The position numbers and the translations under genes are program-made. The notes under the pieces were generated by a model. It saw only the letters and a list, made by a program, of their open reading frames with translations, ran no database searches and had not been told where the DNA came from. 45,289 nucleotides of DNA from assembly GCF_001578805.1 (NCBI RefSeq), contig NZ_KQ969158.1:213934-259222 (forward strand), in the 5' to 3' direction. This DNA is from Streptococcus sp. DD10. GTDB taxonomy: Bacteria > Bacillota > Bacilli > Lactobacillales > Streptococcaceae. The number at the start of each line of letters is the position of its first letter. Position 1 is the stretch's first letter. This document shows positions 8,149-17,400 of the stretch, in pieces.

Positions 8149-9528
8149 ATGTTTCGAAAGATTTTAATTGCTAATCGTGGAGAAATTGCTGTACGAATTA
8201 TTCGCGCAGCACGAGAGCTTGGAATTGCGACAGTTGCAGTATATTCAACTGCTGATAAGGATGCTTTGCATACTCTTCTTGCTGATGAAGCAATTTGTAT
8301 TGGGCCTGCGAAGTCAACGGAGTCTTATCTCAATATGAATGCGATTTTATCAGCGGCTGTGTTGACAGAAGCAGAGGCTATTCATCCTGGATTTGGCTTT
8401 CTAAGTGAAAATTCTAAATTTGCTACTTTATGTGAAGAAGTAGGCATTAAATTTATCGGACCATCAAGCGCCGTTATGGATATGATGGGAGACAAAATTA
8501 ATGCTCGTGAACAGATGATTGCAGCAGGTGTACCGGTGATACCAGGTTCTGATGGTGAAGTTCATACGGCTGATGAAGCAATCGCAATCGCTGAGAAAAT
8601 TGGTTATCCTGTAATGCTAAAAGCATCAGCAGGTGGAGGTGGAAAAGGGATCCGCAAGGTAGAAAGTGCAGAAGATTTGTTGCCTTCCTTTGAATCTGCT
8701 TCTAGTGAGGCTAAAGCAGCTTTTGGGAATGGAGCGATGTACTTAGAACGGGTTATTTATCCTGCTCGCCATATCGAAGTACAAATTCTAGCTGATCAGC
8801 ATGGAAAGGTCATCCATTTGGGAGAACGTGACTGTTCACTCCAACGAAATAATCAAAAAGTTTTAGAAGAAAGTCCGTCCGTGGCGATTGGAAAAACTCT
8901 TCGACACAAGATTGGAGCTGCGGCAGTTCGTGCAGCAGAATCGGTTGGTTATGAGAATGCTGGAACGATCGAATTTTTGCTAGATGAAGCTAGTGGAGAG
9001 TTTTACTTTATGGAGATGAATACTCGTGTACAAGTAGAACATCCTGTAACGGAGTTTGTGTCTGGTGTGGATATTGTTAAAGAACAAATTCGAATTGCTG
9101 TTGGTCAGCCATTAACAGTGGAACAGGAAGATATTCAGTTAAAAGGGCACGCGATTGAGTGTCGGATTAATGCTGAAAATCCAGCTTTTAACTTTGCTCC
9201 AAGTCCGGGTAAAATTACGAATCTCTACTTACCAAGTGGTGGAGTTGGTTTGCGGGTAGATTCAGCAGTTTATCCCGGTTACACAATTCCTCCTTATTAT
9301 GATAGTATGATTGCTAAAATCATCGTTCATGGGGAAAATCGATTCGATGCCCTAATGAAGATGCAGCGAGCTTTATATGAGCTTGAAATCGAAGGGGTAG
9401 AAACCAATAGTCAATTTCAGTTGGACTTGATTTCAGATAGCCGTGTCATCGCTGGTGACTATGATACATCATTTTTGATGGAGAATTTTTTACCTGAATA
9501 CCAAGAAAAAATCCAATCAAGTAAGTAA
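8149..9528 (+). CDS. accC: AccC, biotin carboxylase subunit of acetyl-CoA carboxylase
   Basis: ATP-dependent carboxylation of biotin on AccB. The 459-residue ATP-grasp enzyme begins FRKILIANRGEIAVR, has the glycine-rich loop SAGGGGKGIRKV (near 163-174), HIEVQILAD, and the active-site stretch MEMNTRVQVEHPVTE. AAGGAGG precedes the ATG. Co-transcribed with fabZ upstream and accD downstream (29-base gap). Confidence 0.96.
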   Translation: MFRKILIANRGEIAVRIIRAARELGIATVAVYSTADKDALHTLLADEAICIGPAKSTESYLNMNAILSAAVLTEAEAIHPGFGFLSENSKFATLCEEVGIKFIGPSSAVMDMMGDKINAREQMIAAGVPVIPGSDGEVHTADEAIAIAEKIGYPVMLKASAGGGGKGIRKVESAEDLLPSFESASSEAKAAFGNGAMYLERVIYPARHIEVQILADQHGKVIHLGERDCSLQRNNQKVLEESPSVAIGKTLRHKIGAAAVRAAESVGYENAGTIEFLLDEASGEFYFMEMNTRVQVEHPVTEFVSGVDIVKEQIRIAVGQPLTVEQEDIQLKGHAIECRINAENPAFNFAPSPGKITNLYLPSGGVGLRVDSAVYPGYTIPPYYDSMIAKIIVHGENRFDALMKMQRALYELEIEGVETNSQFQLDLISDSRVIAGDYDTSFLMENFLPEYQEKIQSSK

Positions 9529-9557
9529 GAATAGAAAGGTGAACAAAAGGAAATCAC

Positions 9558-10424
9558 ATGGCTTTGTTTAGCAAAAAGGATAAGTATATACGAATCAATC
9601 CCAATCGTTCATTGCGTGAAAAACCTCAAGCAAAGCCTGAGGTTCCTGATGAACTCTTTTCTCAATGCCCGGGATGTAAGCATACCATTTATCAAAAAGA
9701 TTTAGGAAGTGAACGGATTTGTCCTCGCTGTAGCTATACCTTTCGTATTTCAGCTCAGGAGCGTCTTGCTCTCACGATTGATATGGGGACGTTTACTGAG
9801 ATGTTTACCGGACTTGAAACTAAGGATCCTCTTAATTTCCCCGGTTACCGACAGAAATTAGAAAGTGTTCGGGCAAGAACTGGATTGGATGAAGCCGTGG
9901 TAACAGGAACAGCTCGTATCCATGGGCAGAAGGTTGCTTTAGGAATCATGGATTCTAATTTTATCATGGCTTCTATGGGAACGGTTGTTGGTGAGAAGAT
10001 CACTTGTCTCTTTGAATATGCGACCCAAGAGCAGCTACCAGTAGTTTTATTTACAGCTTCGGGCGGTGCTCGTATGCAAGAAGGAATCATGAGTTTGATG
10101 CAGATGGCTAAGATTTCTTCGGCCGTTCAACGTCATTCGAAGGAAGGTCTCTTTTATTTAACTATTTTAACGGATCCAACAACTGGTGGTGTAACGGCCT
10201 CTTTTGCAATGGAAGGGGATATTATCTTGGCTGAACCCCAGAGTTTAGTTGGATTTGCAGGGCGTCGCGTGATTGAAAATACAGTACGTGAAAATTTACC
10301 GGATGATTTTCAAAAAGCTGAGTTCTTATTGGAGCATGGTTTCGTAGATGCGATTGTAGGACGGAGAGACTTACCTAGTACAATTGCAGGTTTGGTCGCA
10401 TTCCATGGAGGAGAAAAAGCATGA
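9558..10424 (+). CDS. accD: AccD, carboxyltransferase beta subunit
   Basis: With AccA transfers the carboxyl group from biotin to acetyl-CoA, giving malonyl-CoA. The 288-residue protein has a four-cysteine zinc ribbon (Cys37, Cys40, Cys55, Cys58) followed by a crotonase-type domain with [11 protein letters not shown] and [10 protein letters not shown]. Its last codons overlap the accA start by 4 bases, as expected for subunits made in equal amounts. Confidence 0.96.
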   Translation: MALFSKKDKYIRINPNRSLREKPQAKPEVPDELFSQCPGCKHTIYQKDLGSERICPRCSYTFRISAQERLALTIDMGTFTEMFTGLETKDPLNFPGYRQKLESVRARTGLDEAVVTGTARIHGQKVALGIMDSNFIMASMGTVVGEKITCLFEYATQEQLPVVLFTASGGARMQEGIMSLMQMAKISSAVQRHSKEGLFYLTILTDPTTGGVTASFAMEGDIILAEPQSLVGFAGRRVIENTVRENLPDDFQKAEFLLEHGFVDAIVGRRDLPSTIAGLVAFHGGEKA

Positions 10425-11188
10425 ATATAGCCAAAATAGTCAGAGAAGCTAGAGAACAAACTCGTTTAACCGCGTTAGATTTTGCTCATGGAATTTTTGA
10501 CGATTTTATAGAACTCCACGGGGATCGTTCTTTTCGTGATGATGGTGCAGTGATTGGAGGAATTGGTTGGCTTGATAACCGAGCCGTTACGGTCATAGGA
10601 ATTCAAAAAGGAAAGAGCCTTCAAGACAATCTGAATCGCAATTTTGGTCAACCTCATCCAGAAGGATATCGTAAAGCTCTACGGTTGATGAAACAAGCTG
10701 AAAAATTTGGACGACCAGTGATCACCTTTATCAATACTGCCGGTGCTTATCCAGGTATTGGAGCTGAAGAGAGAGGGCAAGGAGAAGCCATTGCTCGCAA
10801 TCTTATGGAAATGAGTGATTTGAAGGTTCCGATAATTGCCATTATTATTGGAGAAGGAGGATCTGGGGGAGCTCTTGCGTTGGCAGTAGCTGATCGTGTA
10901 TGGATGTTAGAAAACTCTATCTATGCAGTCCTTAGTCCAGAAGGATTCGCTTCCATCCTGTGGAAAGATGGAAGTCGTGCGATGGAAGCGGCAGAACTCA
11001 TGAAAATTACCTCTCATGAACTATTAGAGATGGAAATTGTTGATAAGGTTATTCCTGAATTAGGGCTTTCTAGTAAAGAATTGATGGAGAGTATGAAGCA
11101 GGATTTACTTAATGAGCTGACTCAATTAAGTACTTTGTCCTTGGATGAGATGCTAGAAGAACGCTACCAGCGTTTTAGAAAGTATTGA
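10421..11188 (+). CDS. accA: AccA, carboxyltransferase alpha subunit
   Basis: Partner of AccD in the carboxyltransferase heterotetramer. The 255 residues include the crotonase-like stretches [17 protein letters not shown] and [12 protein letters not shown], both diagnostic. Final gene of the fab-acc locus; the folded repeat at 11254 probably ends the transcript. Confidence 0.96.
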   Translation: MNIAKIVREAREQTRLTALDFAHGIFDDFIELHGDRSFRDDGAVIGGIGWLDNRAVTVIGIQKGKSLQDNLNRNFGQPHPEGYRKALRLMKQAEKFGRPVITFINTAGAYPGIGAEERGQGEAIARNLMEMSDLKVPIIAIIIGEGGSGGALALAVADRVWMLENSIYAVLSPEGFASILWKDGSRAMEAAELMKITSHELLEMEIVDKVIPELGLSSKELMESMKQDLLNELTQLSTLSLDEMLEERYQRFRKY

Positions 11189-11253
11189 TAATGATTCACA
11201 GTCATTATATTCTTAAAAGATGATGAGCAAGGGGCTTATGTCACTATTACAGT

Positions 11254-11279
11254 GAGGCTGGGACAAAAGTCCTAGCCTC
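11254..11279 (+). terminator. Probable terminator of the fab-acc operon
   Basis: GAGGCTGGGAC and GTCCTAGCCTC form an 11-base stem (one mismatch) around AAAA, followed by CTCAATTATTTTT. The T run is interrupted. This hairpin is also the left end of the folded intergenic repeat. Confidence 0.6.
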
Positions 11280-11427
11280 TCAATTATTTTTGGATTGTCG
11301 AGCAAGACGCAGTGGTTGAATGGGCTCTACTAGGCTGATTTCATCAGCTTTTACAGCCCTACTCAACTGTGCGGAGGTGGGACGACGAAATCGAATGCTA
11401 ACGAATGACCGATTTCTGTCCCACTCT
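11254..11427. repeat. Folded intergenic repeat with TGGGACA inverted ends
   Basis: The left end GCTGGGACAAAAGTC and the right end, read backwards as GTGGGACAGAAATCG, form imperfect inverted ends. Inside are GCTGA tttca TCAGC, enclosed by GTTGA.TGGGCT / AGCCC.CTCAAC, and GAAATCG...CGATTTC. Sequences like this recur between genes in mitis-group genomes as far as I recall, but I cannot confirm the family; it is not an obvious BOX unit. It fills most of the accA-nagA gap (11189-11586). Confidence 0.5.
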
Positions 11428-11494
11428 CTTGTGTTAAAAACTATTTTCACAAGTGATTTAAAGCACAAAAATCTACTATCTATTTCTAAAAAAA

Positions 11495-11508
11495 TAGGTC
11501 TATACCAT
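11495..11508 (+). promoter_or_regulatory. NagR-like (GntR family) operator before nagA
   Basis: TAGGTCTATACCAT contains TGGTATAGACC on the opposite strand, the core of the NagR/YvoA/DasR site (about ATTGGTATAGACCACT). It abuts and overlaps by one base the -35 (TTTACA 11508-11513), a place suited to repression relieved by amino-sugar phosphates. Confidence 0.6.
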
Positions 11509-11536
11509 TTACAAATAAAAGAGAAAGGTTTATAAT
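11508..11536 (+). promoter_or_regulatory. nagA promoter (TTTACA-N17-TATAAT)
   Basis: TTTACA at 11508-11513 and a perfect TATAAT at 11531-11536 with 17-base spacing. Initiation would lie about 45 bases before the nagA start. Confidence 0.75.
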
Positions 11537-11586
11537 GTAATTGACATAATAAATGGCGATCATTATCAGTTAAGGAGGTTTGTGTG

Positions 11587-12741
11587 ATGCCTACATTTAT
11601 CAAAGCAGCTCAATTTTTCTATCCACATGGAGTACGTAAGGGAGGCTATCTGGAGCTTATCGATGGCAAGTTTGGAAAACATGTGGACTCTCTTCCTGAA
11701 GGGGCAGAAGTGCTCGATTATACAGGGTATAGCATTGCTCCTGGGCTTGTCGATACCCATATTCATGGTTTTGGTGGGGTGGATGTCATGGATAACAACA
11801 TCGAAGGCACCCTTCATACCATGAGTGAGGGTCTTCTCAGCACAGGTGTGACCAGCTTTTTACCAACGACCTTGACGTCCTCTTATGAACAACTCCTGGC
11901 AGTGACTGAAAATATCGGAGCTCGCTACCAAGAAGCAACAGGAGCTAAGATTCGTGGAATTTACTTTGAAGGTCCTTATTTCACAGAAGAATTTAAAGGG
12001 GCTCAAAATCCAGCCTATATGAAAGATCCACGGATGGATGAGTTTCGTGCTTGGCAAAAAGCTGCCAACGGACTTCTTAATAAAATAGCCCTAGCACCTG
12101 AACGAGATGGTGTAGAAGATTTCGTCCGTACGATTACTGGAGAAGGAGTGACTGTTGCGCTTGGACACTCTAATGCTACATTTGATGAAGCTAAGAAAGC
12201 TGTTGATGCAGGTGCTAGTGTTTGGGTGCACGCCTATAATGGCATGCGGGGCTTGACCCACCGGGAACTTGGAATGGTTGGGGCTATGTATGAATTGCCA
12301 CATACCTACGCTGAGTTGATCTGTGATGGTCATCACGTGGATCCAAAGGCCTGTGACATTCTCCTCAAACAAAAAGGGGTAGAACATATTGCCCTCATCA
12401 CCGACTGTATGACAGCAGGTGGTCTTGAAGATGGCGATTATATGTTGGGAGAGTTTCCTGTTATCGTGGAAAAGGGAACCGCCCGTCTCAAATCAACTGG
12501 AAACCTAGCTGGCTCTATCTTGAAACTCAAAGATGGTCTGAAAAATGTAGTGGAATGGGGAATTGCTAATCCTCATGAAGCGGTCATGATGGCTAGTCTC
12601 AACCCAGCTAAGTCCGTTCATATCGATGATGTCTGTGGACAAATCCGTGAAGGTTATGACGCTGACTTTATCGTATTGGACAAAGACTTGGAGTTGGTTG
12701 CTACTTATTTAGATGGAGTTAAACGCTACCAAGCTGAATGA
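11587..12741 (+). CDS. nagA: NagA, N-acetylglucosamine-6-phosphate deacetylase
   Basis: Deacetylates GlcNAc-6-phosphate to glucosamine-6-phosphate for glycolysis or cell-wall recycling. The 384-residue amidohydrolase has the metal/substrate segments VDTHIHGFGGVD, HSNATFDEA, HAYNGMRGLTHRE and the catalytic Asp in ITDCMTAGG. The start is the ATG at 11587 behind AAGGAGG; a GTG one codon earlier is less likely. Monocistronic: its own promoter with NagR-like operator and a hairpin terminator after it. Confidence 0.95.
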   Translation: MPTFIKAAQFFYPHGVRKGGYLELIDGKFGKHVDSLPEGAEVLDYTGYSIAPGLVDTHIHGFGGVDVMDNNIEGTLHTMSEGLLSTGVTSFLPTTLTSSYEQLLAVTENIGARYQEATGAKIRGIYFEGPYFTEEFKGAQNPAYMKDPRMDEFRAWQKAANGLLNKIALAPERDGVEDFVRTITGEGVTVALGHSNATFDEAKKAVDAGASVWVHAYNGMRGLTHRELGMVGAMYELPHTYAELICDGHHVDPKACDILLKQKGVEHIALITDCMTAGGLEDGDYMLGEFPVIVEKGTARLKSTGNLAGSILKLKDGLKNVVEWGIANPHEAVMMASLNPAKSVHIDDVCGQIREGYDADFIVLDKDLELVATYLDGVKRYQAE

Positions 12742-12749
12742 TAAAGTAA

Positions 12750-12777
12750 GGGTACGAGCTAGTATCGTACTCTTTTG
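12750..12777 (+). terminator. nagA terminator
   Basis: GGTACGA, loop GCTAGTA, TCGTACT, then CTTTTG. The stem is six perfect pairs plus a wobble, nine bases after the nagA stop. Confidence 0.7.
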
Positions 12778-12786
12778 TGATATAAT
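12778..12786 (+). promoter_or_regulatory. Extended -10 promoter for the aldo/keto reductase gene
   Basis: TGATATAAT gives a TGn-extended consensus -10 (TATAAT 12781-12786). No good -35 is seen; it starts right after the nagA terminator. Confidence 0.55.
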
Positions 12787-12855
12787 AAAGCTATTCAATG
12801 AATTCATTTTTTCTGACTTATAGGGGAATCAAGTAGGAATAGAGAAGGAATACTT

Positions 12856-13698
12856 ATGAAACATTACCAACTAAACAACGGAGTAGAAATTCCCGTATTG
12901 GGTTTTGGGACCTGGAAAGCTCAAGACGGTGAAGAAGCCTATCAGGCTGTTTTGGCGGCATTAGAAGCCGGCTATCGCCACATTGATACGGCAGCTATTT
13001 ACAAAAATGAAGAAAGTGTTGGCAGAGCAATCAAAGATTCGGGCATTCATCGTCAGGAAATCTTTGTGACGACCAAGCTCTGGAATAGCCAACACAGTTA
13101 TGAAGATGCCAAGCAAGCTTTTGAGGAATCTTTAGCGAAGTTGGGCTTGGACTATTTGGATCTCTACTTGATTCATTGGCCCAATCCCAAGTCCCTTCGA
13201 GAAGGGGAACAATGGAAGGTGCGAAATGCCACTGTGTGGCGAGCTCTGGAAGACTTGTACCAAGAGGGCAAGATTCGGGCTATCGGTGTCAGCAACTTCC
13301 TGCCCCACCATTTAGAGGCTTTGCTAGAGACAGCCCAGGTGCTTCCAGCTGTTAATCAAGTGCGCTTGGCACCTGGTGTTTATCAGGAAGAAGTCGTAGA
13401 TTACTGTCGAGACAAGGGGATCCTCTTGGAAGCTTGGGGACCATTTGGTCAGGGGGAACTCTTTGAAAATGCTCAAGTTCAAGCGATAGCTGAAAAACAT
13501 GGAAAAACCATTGCGCAAGTGGCCTTAGCCTGGAGTCTAGCAGAGGGATTCCTTCCCTTACCAAAATCAGTCACTGCTTCTCGCATTGCGAGCAACTTAG
13601 ACTGTTTTGATATTTCCCTTAGTTCAGAGGAGCGAACAATCCTCAAGCAAGTGGATGTCCAATCAGGTGCCCCACGTGTCGATGCTATGGATTTTTAA
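12856..13698 (+). CDS. Aldo/keto reductase, NADPH-dependent
   Basis: Reduces aldehydes or ketones such as methylglyoxal or 2,5-diketogluconate-type substrates; the real substrate is unknown. The 280-residue TIM-barrel protein has the complete AKR tetrad: Asp44, Tyr49, Lys74 and His107, in the motifs GYRHIDTAAIYKNE, TTKLWN and YLIHWPNP. The C-terminal cofactor segment LPKSVTASRIASNLDCFD is present. It has its own promoter and is followed by the glycine T-box. I cannot narrow the substrate from sequence. Confidence 0.9.
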   Translation: MKHYQLNNGVEIPVLGFGTWKAQDGEEAYQAVLAALEAGYRHIDTAAIYKNEESVGRAIKDSGIHRQEIFVTTKLWNSQHSYEDAKQAFEESLAKLGLDYLDLYLIHWPNPKSLREGEQWKVRNATVWRALEDLYQEGKIRAIGVSNFLPHHLEALLETAQVLPAVNQVRLAPGVYQEEVVDYCRDKGILLEAWGPFGQGELFENAQVQAIAEKHGKTIAQVALAWSLAEGFLPLPKSVTASRIASNLDCFDISLSSEERTILKQVDVQSGAPRVDAMDF

Positions 13699-13734
13699 GA
13701 AGTGACAAAAAACTGTACTTTTCTATTAAGTTTT

Positions 13735-13742
13735 GCTATAAT
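13735..13742 (+). promoter_or_regulatory. glyQS promoter (extended -10)
   Basis: TTTGCTATAAT with TATAAT at 13737-13742 and a TGC extension. The -35 region is poor. It lies just before the T-box leader. Confidence 0.65.
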
Positions 13743-13933
13743 GGTTAGCAAGAAAGAAAGACTTACGGCGTTTTTCTAGCGAGCTTGGGAGGGTGAAAGC
13801 CAAGTAAAGCAAAGTAAGAAACTGGCACTTTCTGTTATATTTTTAAAAGGAATGAAGTAATAAATTAGGGTGGAACCGCGTTTCTGACGCCCCTAGGTCA
13901 CATGACTTAGGAGCAGAGACACGGTTCTTTTTG
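13743..13933 (+). ncRNA. T-box leader sensing uncharged tRNA-Gly
   Basis: Stem I closes between AGAAAG (13751-13756) and CTTTCT (13828-13833), with CTTAC (13762-13766) pairing GTAAG (13814-13818). The specifier loop on the 3' side reads AAACTGGCA, placing glycine codon GGC at 13824-13826. The conserved T-box AGGGTGGAACCGCG is at 13867-13880. The terminator pairs AACCGCGTTTCTG (13874-13886) with CAGAGACACGGTT (13914-13926) before a T run. Uncharged tRNA-Gly should favour the antiterminator and switch on glyQS. The GGC specifier agrees with the downstream genes. Confidence 0.93.
13874..13933 (+). terminator. T-box regulated terminator
   Basis: Intrinsic terminator made of the AACCG...CGGTT stem and TTCTTTTTG tail; mutually exclusive with the antiterminator containing the T-box sequence. 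Confidence 0.85.
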
Positions 13934-13958
13934 TATCCTGAGTCACAAGAAACTTTAT

Positions 13959-14151
13959 GAATAAGGAGTAAACAATGTCTAAGAAATTAACATTTCACTG
14001 TGTCAGTGGCAGCTACCTCCTTACAGTCGGACTGCCCCACGCTCAGCACTAGGGTGCCTGAGCTAGACGCAGTACTAACTCGTCTTGCCTCGTACGATCG
14101 ACAAGGGTAGACTCGTGTCGCAAGAAATCATTTTTTATTAAGGAGTATTCA
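13959..14151 (+). other. GC-rich insertion with duplicated glyQ translation start
   Basis: The ribosome site and first codons of glyQ occur twice: AATAAGGAG...ATGTCTAAGAAATTAACATTTCA at 13959-13996 and again at 14139-14174. The first copy opens a frame at 13975 that stops after 25 codons (TAG 14050-14052). The roughly 125 bases between are clearly more GC-rich than the surroundings and fold: CACTG/CAGTG, GTGGCAG/CTGCC.CAC and GCTCAG.CAC/GTG.CTGAGC. Just before the second copy, CAAGAAATCATTTTTT resembles the next glyQ codons (CAAGAAATTATTTTG), as if an element had entered glyQ and the 5' end had been restored by duplication. Confidence 0.6.
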
Positions 14152-15069
14152 ATGTCTAAGAAATTAACATTTCAAGAAATTATTTTGACTTTGCAACAAT
14201 ACTGGAATGACCAGGGTTGTATGCTCATGCAGGCTTATGATAATGAGAAAGGTGCGGGAACCATGAGTCCTTATACCTTCCTCCGTGCCATTGGTCCTGA
14301 GCCGTGGAATGCGGCTTATGTAGAGCCATCTCGTCGTCCAGCTGACGGTCGTTACGGGGAAAACCCAAACCGTCTTTACCAACACCACCAATTCCAAGTG
14401 GTGATGAAACCATCACCTTCAAACATCCAAGAACTCTACCTGGAATCCTTGGAAAAGTTGGGGATTAATCCTTTGGAACACGATATTCGTTTCGTTGAGG
14501 ACAACTGGGAAAACCCATCAACTGGTTCAGCTGGTCTTGGTTGGGAAGTTTGGCTTGATGGAATGGAAATCACTCAGTTCACTTATTTCCAACAAGTTGG
14601 TGGGTTGGCAACTGGCCCTGTTACCGCTGAGGTCACTTATGGATTGGAACGCTTGGCTTCTTACATCCAAGAAGTAGATTCTGTTTACGATATTGAGTGG
14701 GCTCCAGGCGTTAAATACGGAGAAATCTTCCTTCAACCAGAATATGAACACTCTAAATACAGCTTTGAAGTTTCTGACCAAGATATGCTTCTTGAAAACT
14801 TTGAGAAATTTGAAAAAGAAGCAGGACGTGCCTTGGAATTGGGCCTTGTTCACCCAGCCTATGACTACGTGTTGAAGTGCTCCCATACCTTTAACTTGCT
14901 TGACGCTCGTGGTGCTGTTTCTGTTACAGAACGTGCCGGCTACATTGCTCGCATCCGGAACCTAGCCCGTGTCGTAGCCAAAACCTTCGTCGCAGAACGC
15001 AAAAAACTCGGTTACCCACTACTTGACGAAGCCACTCGAGCCAAACTCCTAGCAGAAGAGGAAGAGTAA
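14152..15069 (+). CDS. glyQ: Glycyl-tRNA synthetase alpha subunit
   Basis: Catalytic subunit of the bacterial alpha2beta2 glycyl-tRNA synthetase. The 305 residues start [10 protein letters not shown] and contain the class II signatures [19 protein letters not shown] (near 36-54) and [10 protein letters not shown]. The complete gene begins at the second of two identical start regions; the copy at 13975 is truncated. Controlled by the glycine T-box. Separated from glyS by an unusually long gap containing a folded element. Confidence 0.96.
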   Translation: MSKKLTFQEIILTLQQYWNDQGCMLMQAYDNEKGAGTMSPYTFLRAIGPEPWNAAYVEPSRRPADGRYGENPNRLYQHHQFQVVMKPSPSNIQELYLESLEKLGINPLEHDIRFVEDNWENPSTGSAGLGWEVWLDGMEITQFTYFQQVGGLATGPVTAEVTYGLERLASYIQEVDSVYDIEWAPGVKYGEIFLQPEYEHSKYSFEVSDQDMLLENFEKFEKEAGRALELGLVHPAYDYVLKCSHTFNLLDARGAVSVTERAGYIARIRNLARVVAKTFVAERKKLGYPLLDEATRAKLLAEEEE

Positions 15070-15127
15070 AAAGAGTTACAAGAAAGGAAAATGGGCAAAC
15101 AAAGTGAGCCCACATGACCACCCAGAG

Positions 15128-15144
15128 GCAAGTCGGAGACTTGC
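15128..15144 (+). other. Short hairpin after glyQ
   Basis: GCAAGTC, loop GGA, GACTTGC: a perfect 7-bp stem with no T tail, so not a normal terminator. It may stabilise or mark an RNA processing point before the next element. Confidence 0.4.
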
Positions 15145-15150
15145 TAAAGG

Positions 15151-15322
15151 GATAGGCACCGCCGTACTGCTATATGGGGATTTTTGAAACGTTCGGTTCA
15201 AAAATCAGTTGGCTAAATCCACTTTGATGAGACTGTTGGAAATCGCTGTCAAGGAGACAGAAGATTTTCCTACAGCCTCACAAAGTTAGTTAGCAACGTC
15301 CCCAGTACCTAAGGTGCCTATC
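15151..15322 (+). ncRNA. Candidate 172-nt structured RNA or small mobile element between glyQ and glyS
   Basis: The ends are perfect 10-base inverted repeats GATAGGCACC / GGTGCCTATC, extended by GTACTG / CAGTAC. Inside are a perfect 10-bp hairpin GATTTTTGAA acgttcgg TTCAAAAATC (15179-15206) and a long helix in which TGAGACTGT.GGAAATC..TGTC pairs with GACA...GATTTTCC.ACAG.CTCA around 15230-15290. No usable ORF is visible. This is either a structured RNA in the glyQS transcript or a miniature inverted-repeat element; I know no matching family. Confidence 0.5.
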
Positions 15323-15351
15323 AAAAAGAAGAATTTTGTAAAGGAAAAAAC

Positions 15352-17388
15352 ATGACGAAAAACTTATTAGTAGAACTTGGACTTGAAGAGTTGCCAGCCT
15401 ACGTTGTCACATCAAGTGAAAAACAACTAGGTGAGAAAATGGCAGCCTTCTTGGATGACAACCGACTTTCATACGAAAGCATTCAAACCTTCTCGACACC
15501 ACGCCGTTTGGCTGTCCGTGTGATTGGTTTGGCGGATCAACAAACAGATTTGACCGAAGATTTCAAAGGGCCTTCTAAGAAAATTGCCTTAGATAGCGAA
15601 GGAAACTTCTCAAAAGCGGCTCAAGGATTCGTCCGTGGGAAAGGCTTGAGCGTTGAGGATATCGAATTTCGTGAAGTCAAAGGGGAAGAGTACGTTTATG
15701 TTACGAAGCACGAAGCTGGAAAACCTGCCAAAGAAGTCTTGGCTGGCGTTCCAGAAGTGCTTGCTTCATTGAACTTCCCTGTCAGCATGCACTGGGCTAA
15801 CAACACCTTTGAATACATTCGCCCCGTTCACACCTTGACAGTTCTTTTGGGTGACGAAGCGCTTGACCTTGATTTCTTAGATATCCATTCCGGTCGTGTG
15901 AGCCGTGGGCATCGTTTCCTTGGACACGAAGTGGAAATTATCAATGCGGATTCTTATGAAGAAGACCTTCGTACCGTTTACGTGATTGCGGATAGCAAAG
16001 AACGTGAAAATATGATTCGCGAGCAAATCAAGGCTATCGAAGCAGAACAAGGTGTTCAAGTCCAAATCAAAGAAGGTCTTTTGAATGAAGTCTTGAACTT
16101 GGTCGAATACCCAACTGTCTTTATGGGAAGTTTTGACACTAAATATTTGGAGGTTCCAGAAGAAGTCTTGGTGACATCAATGGAAACGCACCAACGTTAC
16201 TTTGTTGTACGTGACCTTGATGGTAAGCTGAAACCAAACTTCATCTCAGTCCGTAATGGTAACGCTGAGCATTTGGAAAATGTCGTTCGAGGAAATGAAA
16301 AAGTATTGGTGGCGCGTCTTGAAGATGGTGAATTCTTCTGGCGTGAAGACCAAAAACTTAAGATTGAAGACCTCGTTGCTAAATTGGCTAACGTGACCTT
16401 CCATGAAAAAATTGGTTCTCTTTCAGAACACATGGCACGTGCGGGTGTTATTGCAGCGTCACTAGCTGAGCAAGCTGGTTTGACTGCAGAAGAAACGGCA
16501 GCAGTAGTTCGTGCAGCTGAAATCTACAAATTTGACCTCTTGACTGGTATGGTCGGAGAGTTTGATGAATTGCAAGGGATTATGGGTGAAAAATATGCCC
16601 TTCTCGCTGGTGAAGATGCTGCGGTAGCTGCTGCTATTCGTGAGCACTACCTTCCTGATTCAGCAGATGGTGCTCTTCCAGAGACTAAGGTTGGTGCTAT
16701 CCTTGCGCTTGCAGATAAATTGGATACCCTCCTTTCATTCTTCTCAGTTGGCTTGATTCCATCAGGTTCAAATGACCCTTATGCGCTTCGTCGTGCAACA
16801 CAAGGGATTGTTCGTATCTTGGATGCTTTTGGTTGGCATATCCCTATGGATGAGTTGATTGATAGCCTTTACGGACTTTCATTTGATAGCCTTTCCTATG
16901 ACAATCAAGCAGAAGTCATCAACTTCATCAAAGCGCGTGTGGACAAGATGATGGGACGCACTTCAAAAGATATCAAAGAAGCCGTTCTTGCTGGTTCAAA
17001 CTTTGTCGTGGCTGATATGCTTGAAGCAACTGATGCCCTCTCAGAAGCTGCGAAGGCGGATGGCTATAAGTCTGCTGTTGAATCACTCTCACGTGCCTTC
17101 AACTTGGCAGAAAAAGCAGATGCTTCAGTAGCAGTCGATGCTAGTCTTTTTGAAAATGATCAAGAAAAAGCCTTGGCTCAAGCAGCAGAAAGTCTTGAAT
17201 TGACAGGTTCAGCTAGTGATAAATTGGCTCAACTCTTTGCTCTTAGTCCAGTCATTGATGCTTTCTTTGACAATACCATGGTTATGGCAGAAGATGAGGC
17301 TGTTAAAAACAACCGTTTGGCCCTTCTTGCAGGTCTTGTAGCTAAAGCCAACGCTGTTGCAGCCTTCAACCAATTGAACACAAAATAG
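15352..17388 (+). CDS. glyS: Glycyl-tRNA synthetase beta subunit
   Basis: Beta subunit needed for tRNA recognition and activity. The 678 residues begin [17 protein letters not shown] and include [22 protein letters not shown] and the HD-like/anticodon-binding C-terminal half ending near [10 protein letters not shown]. Length is typical. AAAGGAAAAAAC precedes the start. The DUF896 gene follows 12 bases after its stop, so glyQ-glyS-DUF896 form one unit. Confidence 0.95.
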   Translation: MTKNLLVELGLEELPAYVVTSSEKQLGEKMAAFLDDNRLSYESIQTFSTPRRLAVRVIGLADQQTDLTEDFKGPSKKIALDSEGNFSKAAQGFVRGKGLSVEDIEFREVKGEEYVYVTKHEAGKPAKEVLAGVPEVLASLNFPVSMHWANNTFEYIRPVHTLTVLLGDEALDLDFLDIHSGRVSRGHRFLGHEVEIINADSYEEDLRTVYVIADSKERENMIREQIKAIEAEQGVQVQIKEGLLNEVLNLVEYPTVFMGSFDTKYLEVPEEVLVTSMETHQRYFVVRDLDGKLKPNFISVRNGNAEHLENVVRGNEKVLVARLEDGEFFWREDQKLKIEDLVAKLANVTFHEKIGSLSEHMARAGVIAASLAEQAGLTAEETAAVVRAAEIYKFDLLTGMVGEFDELQGIMGEKYALLAGEDAAVAAAIREHYLPDSADGALPETKVGAILALADKLDTLLSFFSVGLIPSGSNDPYALRRATQGIVRILDAFGWHIPMDELIDSLYGLSFDSLSYDNQAEVINFIKARVDKMMGRTSKDIKEAVLAGSNFVVADMLEATDALSEAAKADGYKSAVESLSRAFNLAEKADASVAVDASLFENDQEKALAQAAESLELTGSASDKLAQLFALSPVIDAFFDNTMVMAEDEAVKNNRLALLAGLVAKANAVAAFNQLNTK

Positions 17389-17400
17389 AGGTGAAAGGGA

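Noticed and set aside
11320..11535. ORF within the accA-nagA gap
   Set aside because: It reads through the folded repeat and the nagA promoter, without ribosome site or recognisable protein.
13975..14052. Short ORF at the first glyQ start copy
   Set aside because: It is the duplicated glyQ start reading into the insert and stopping after 25 codons; a by-product of duplication, not a gene.
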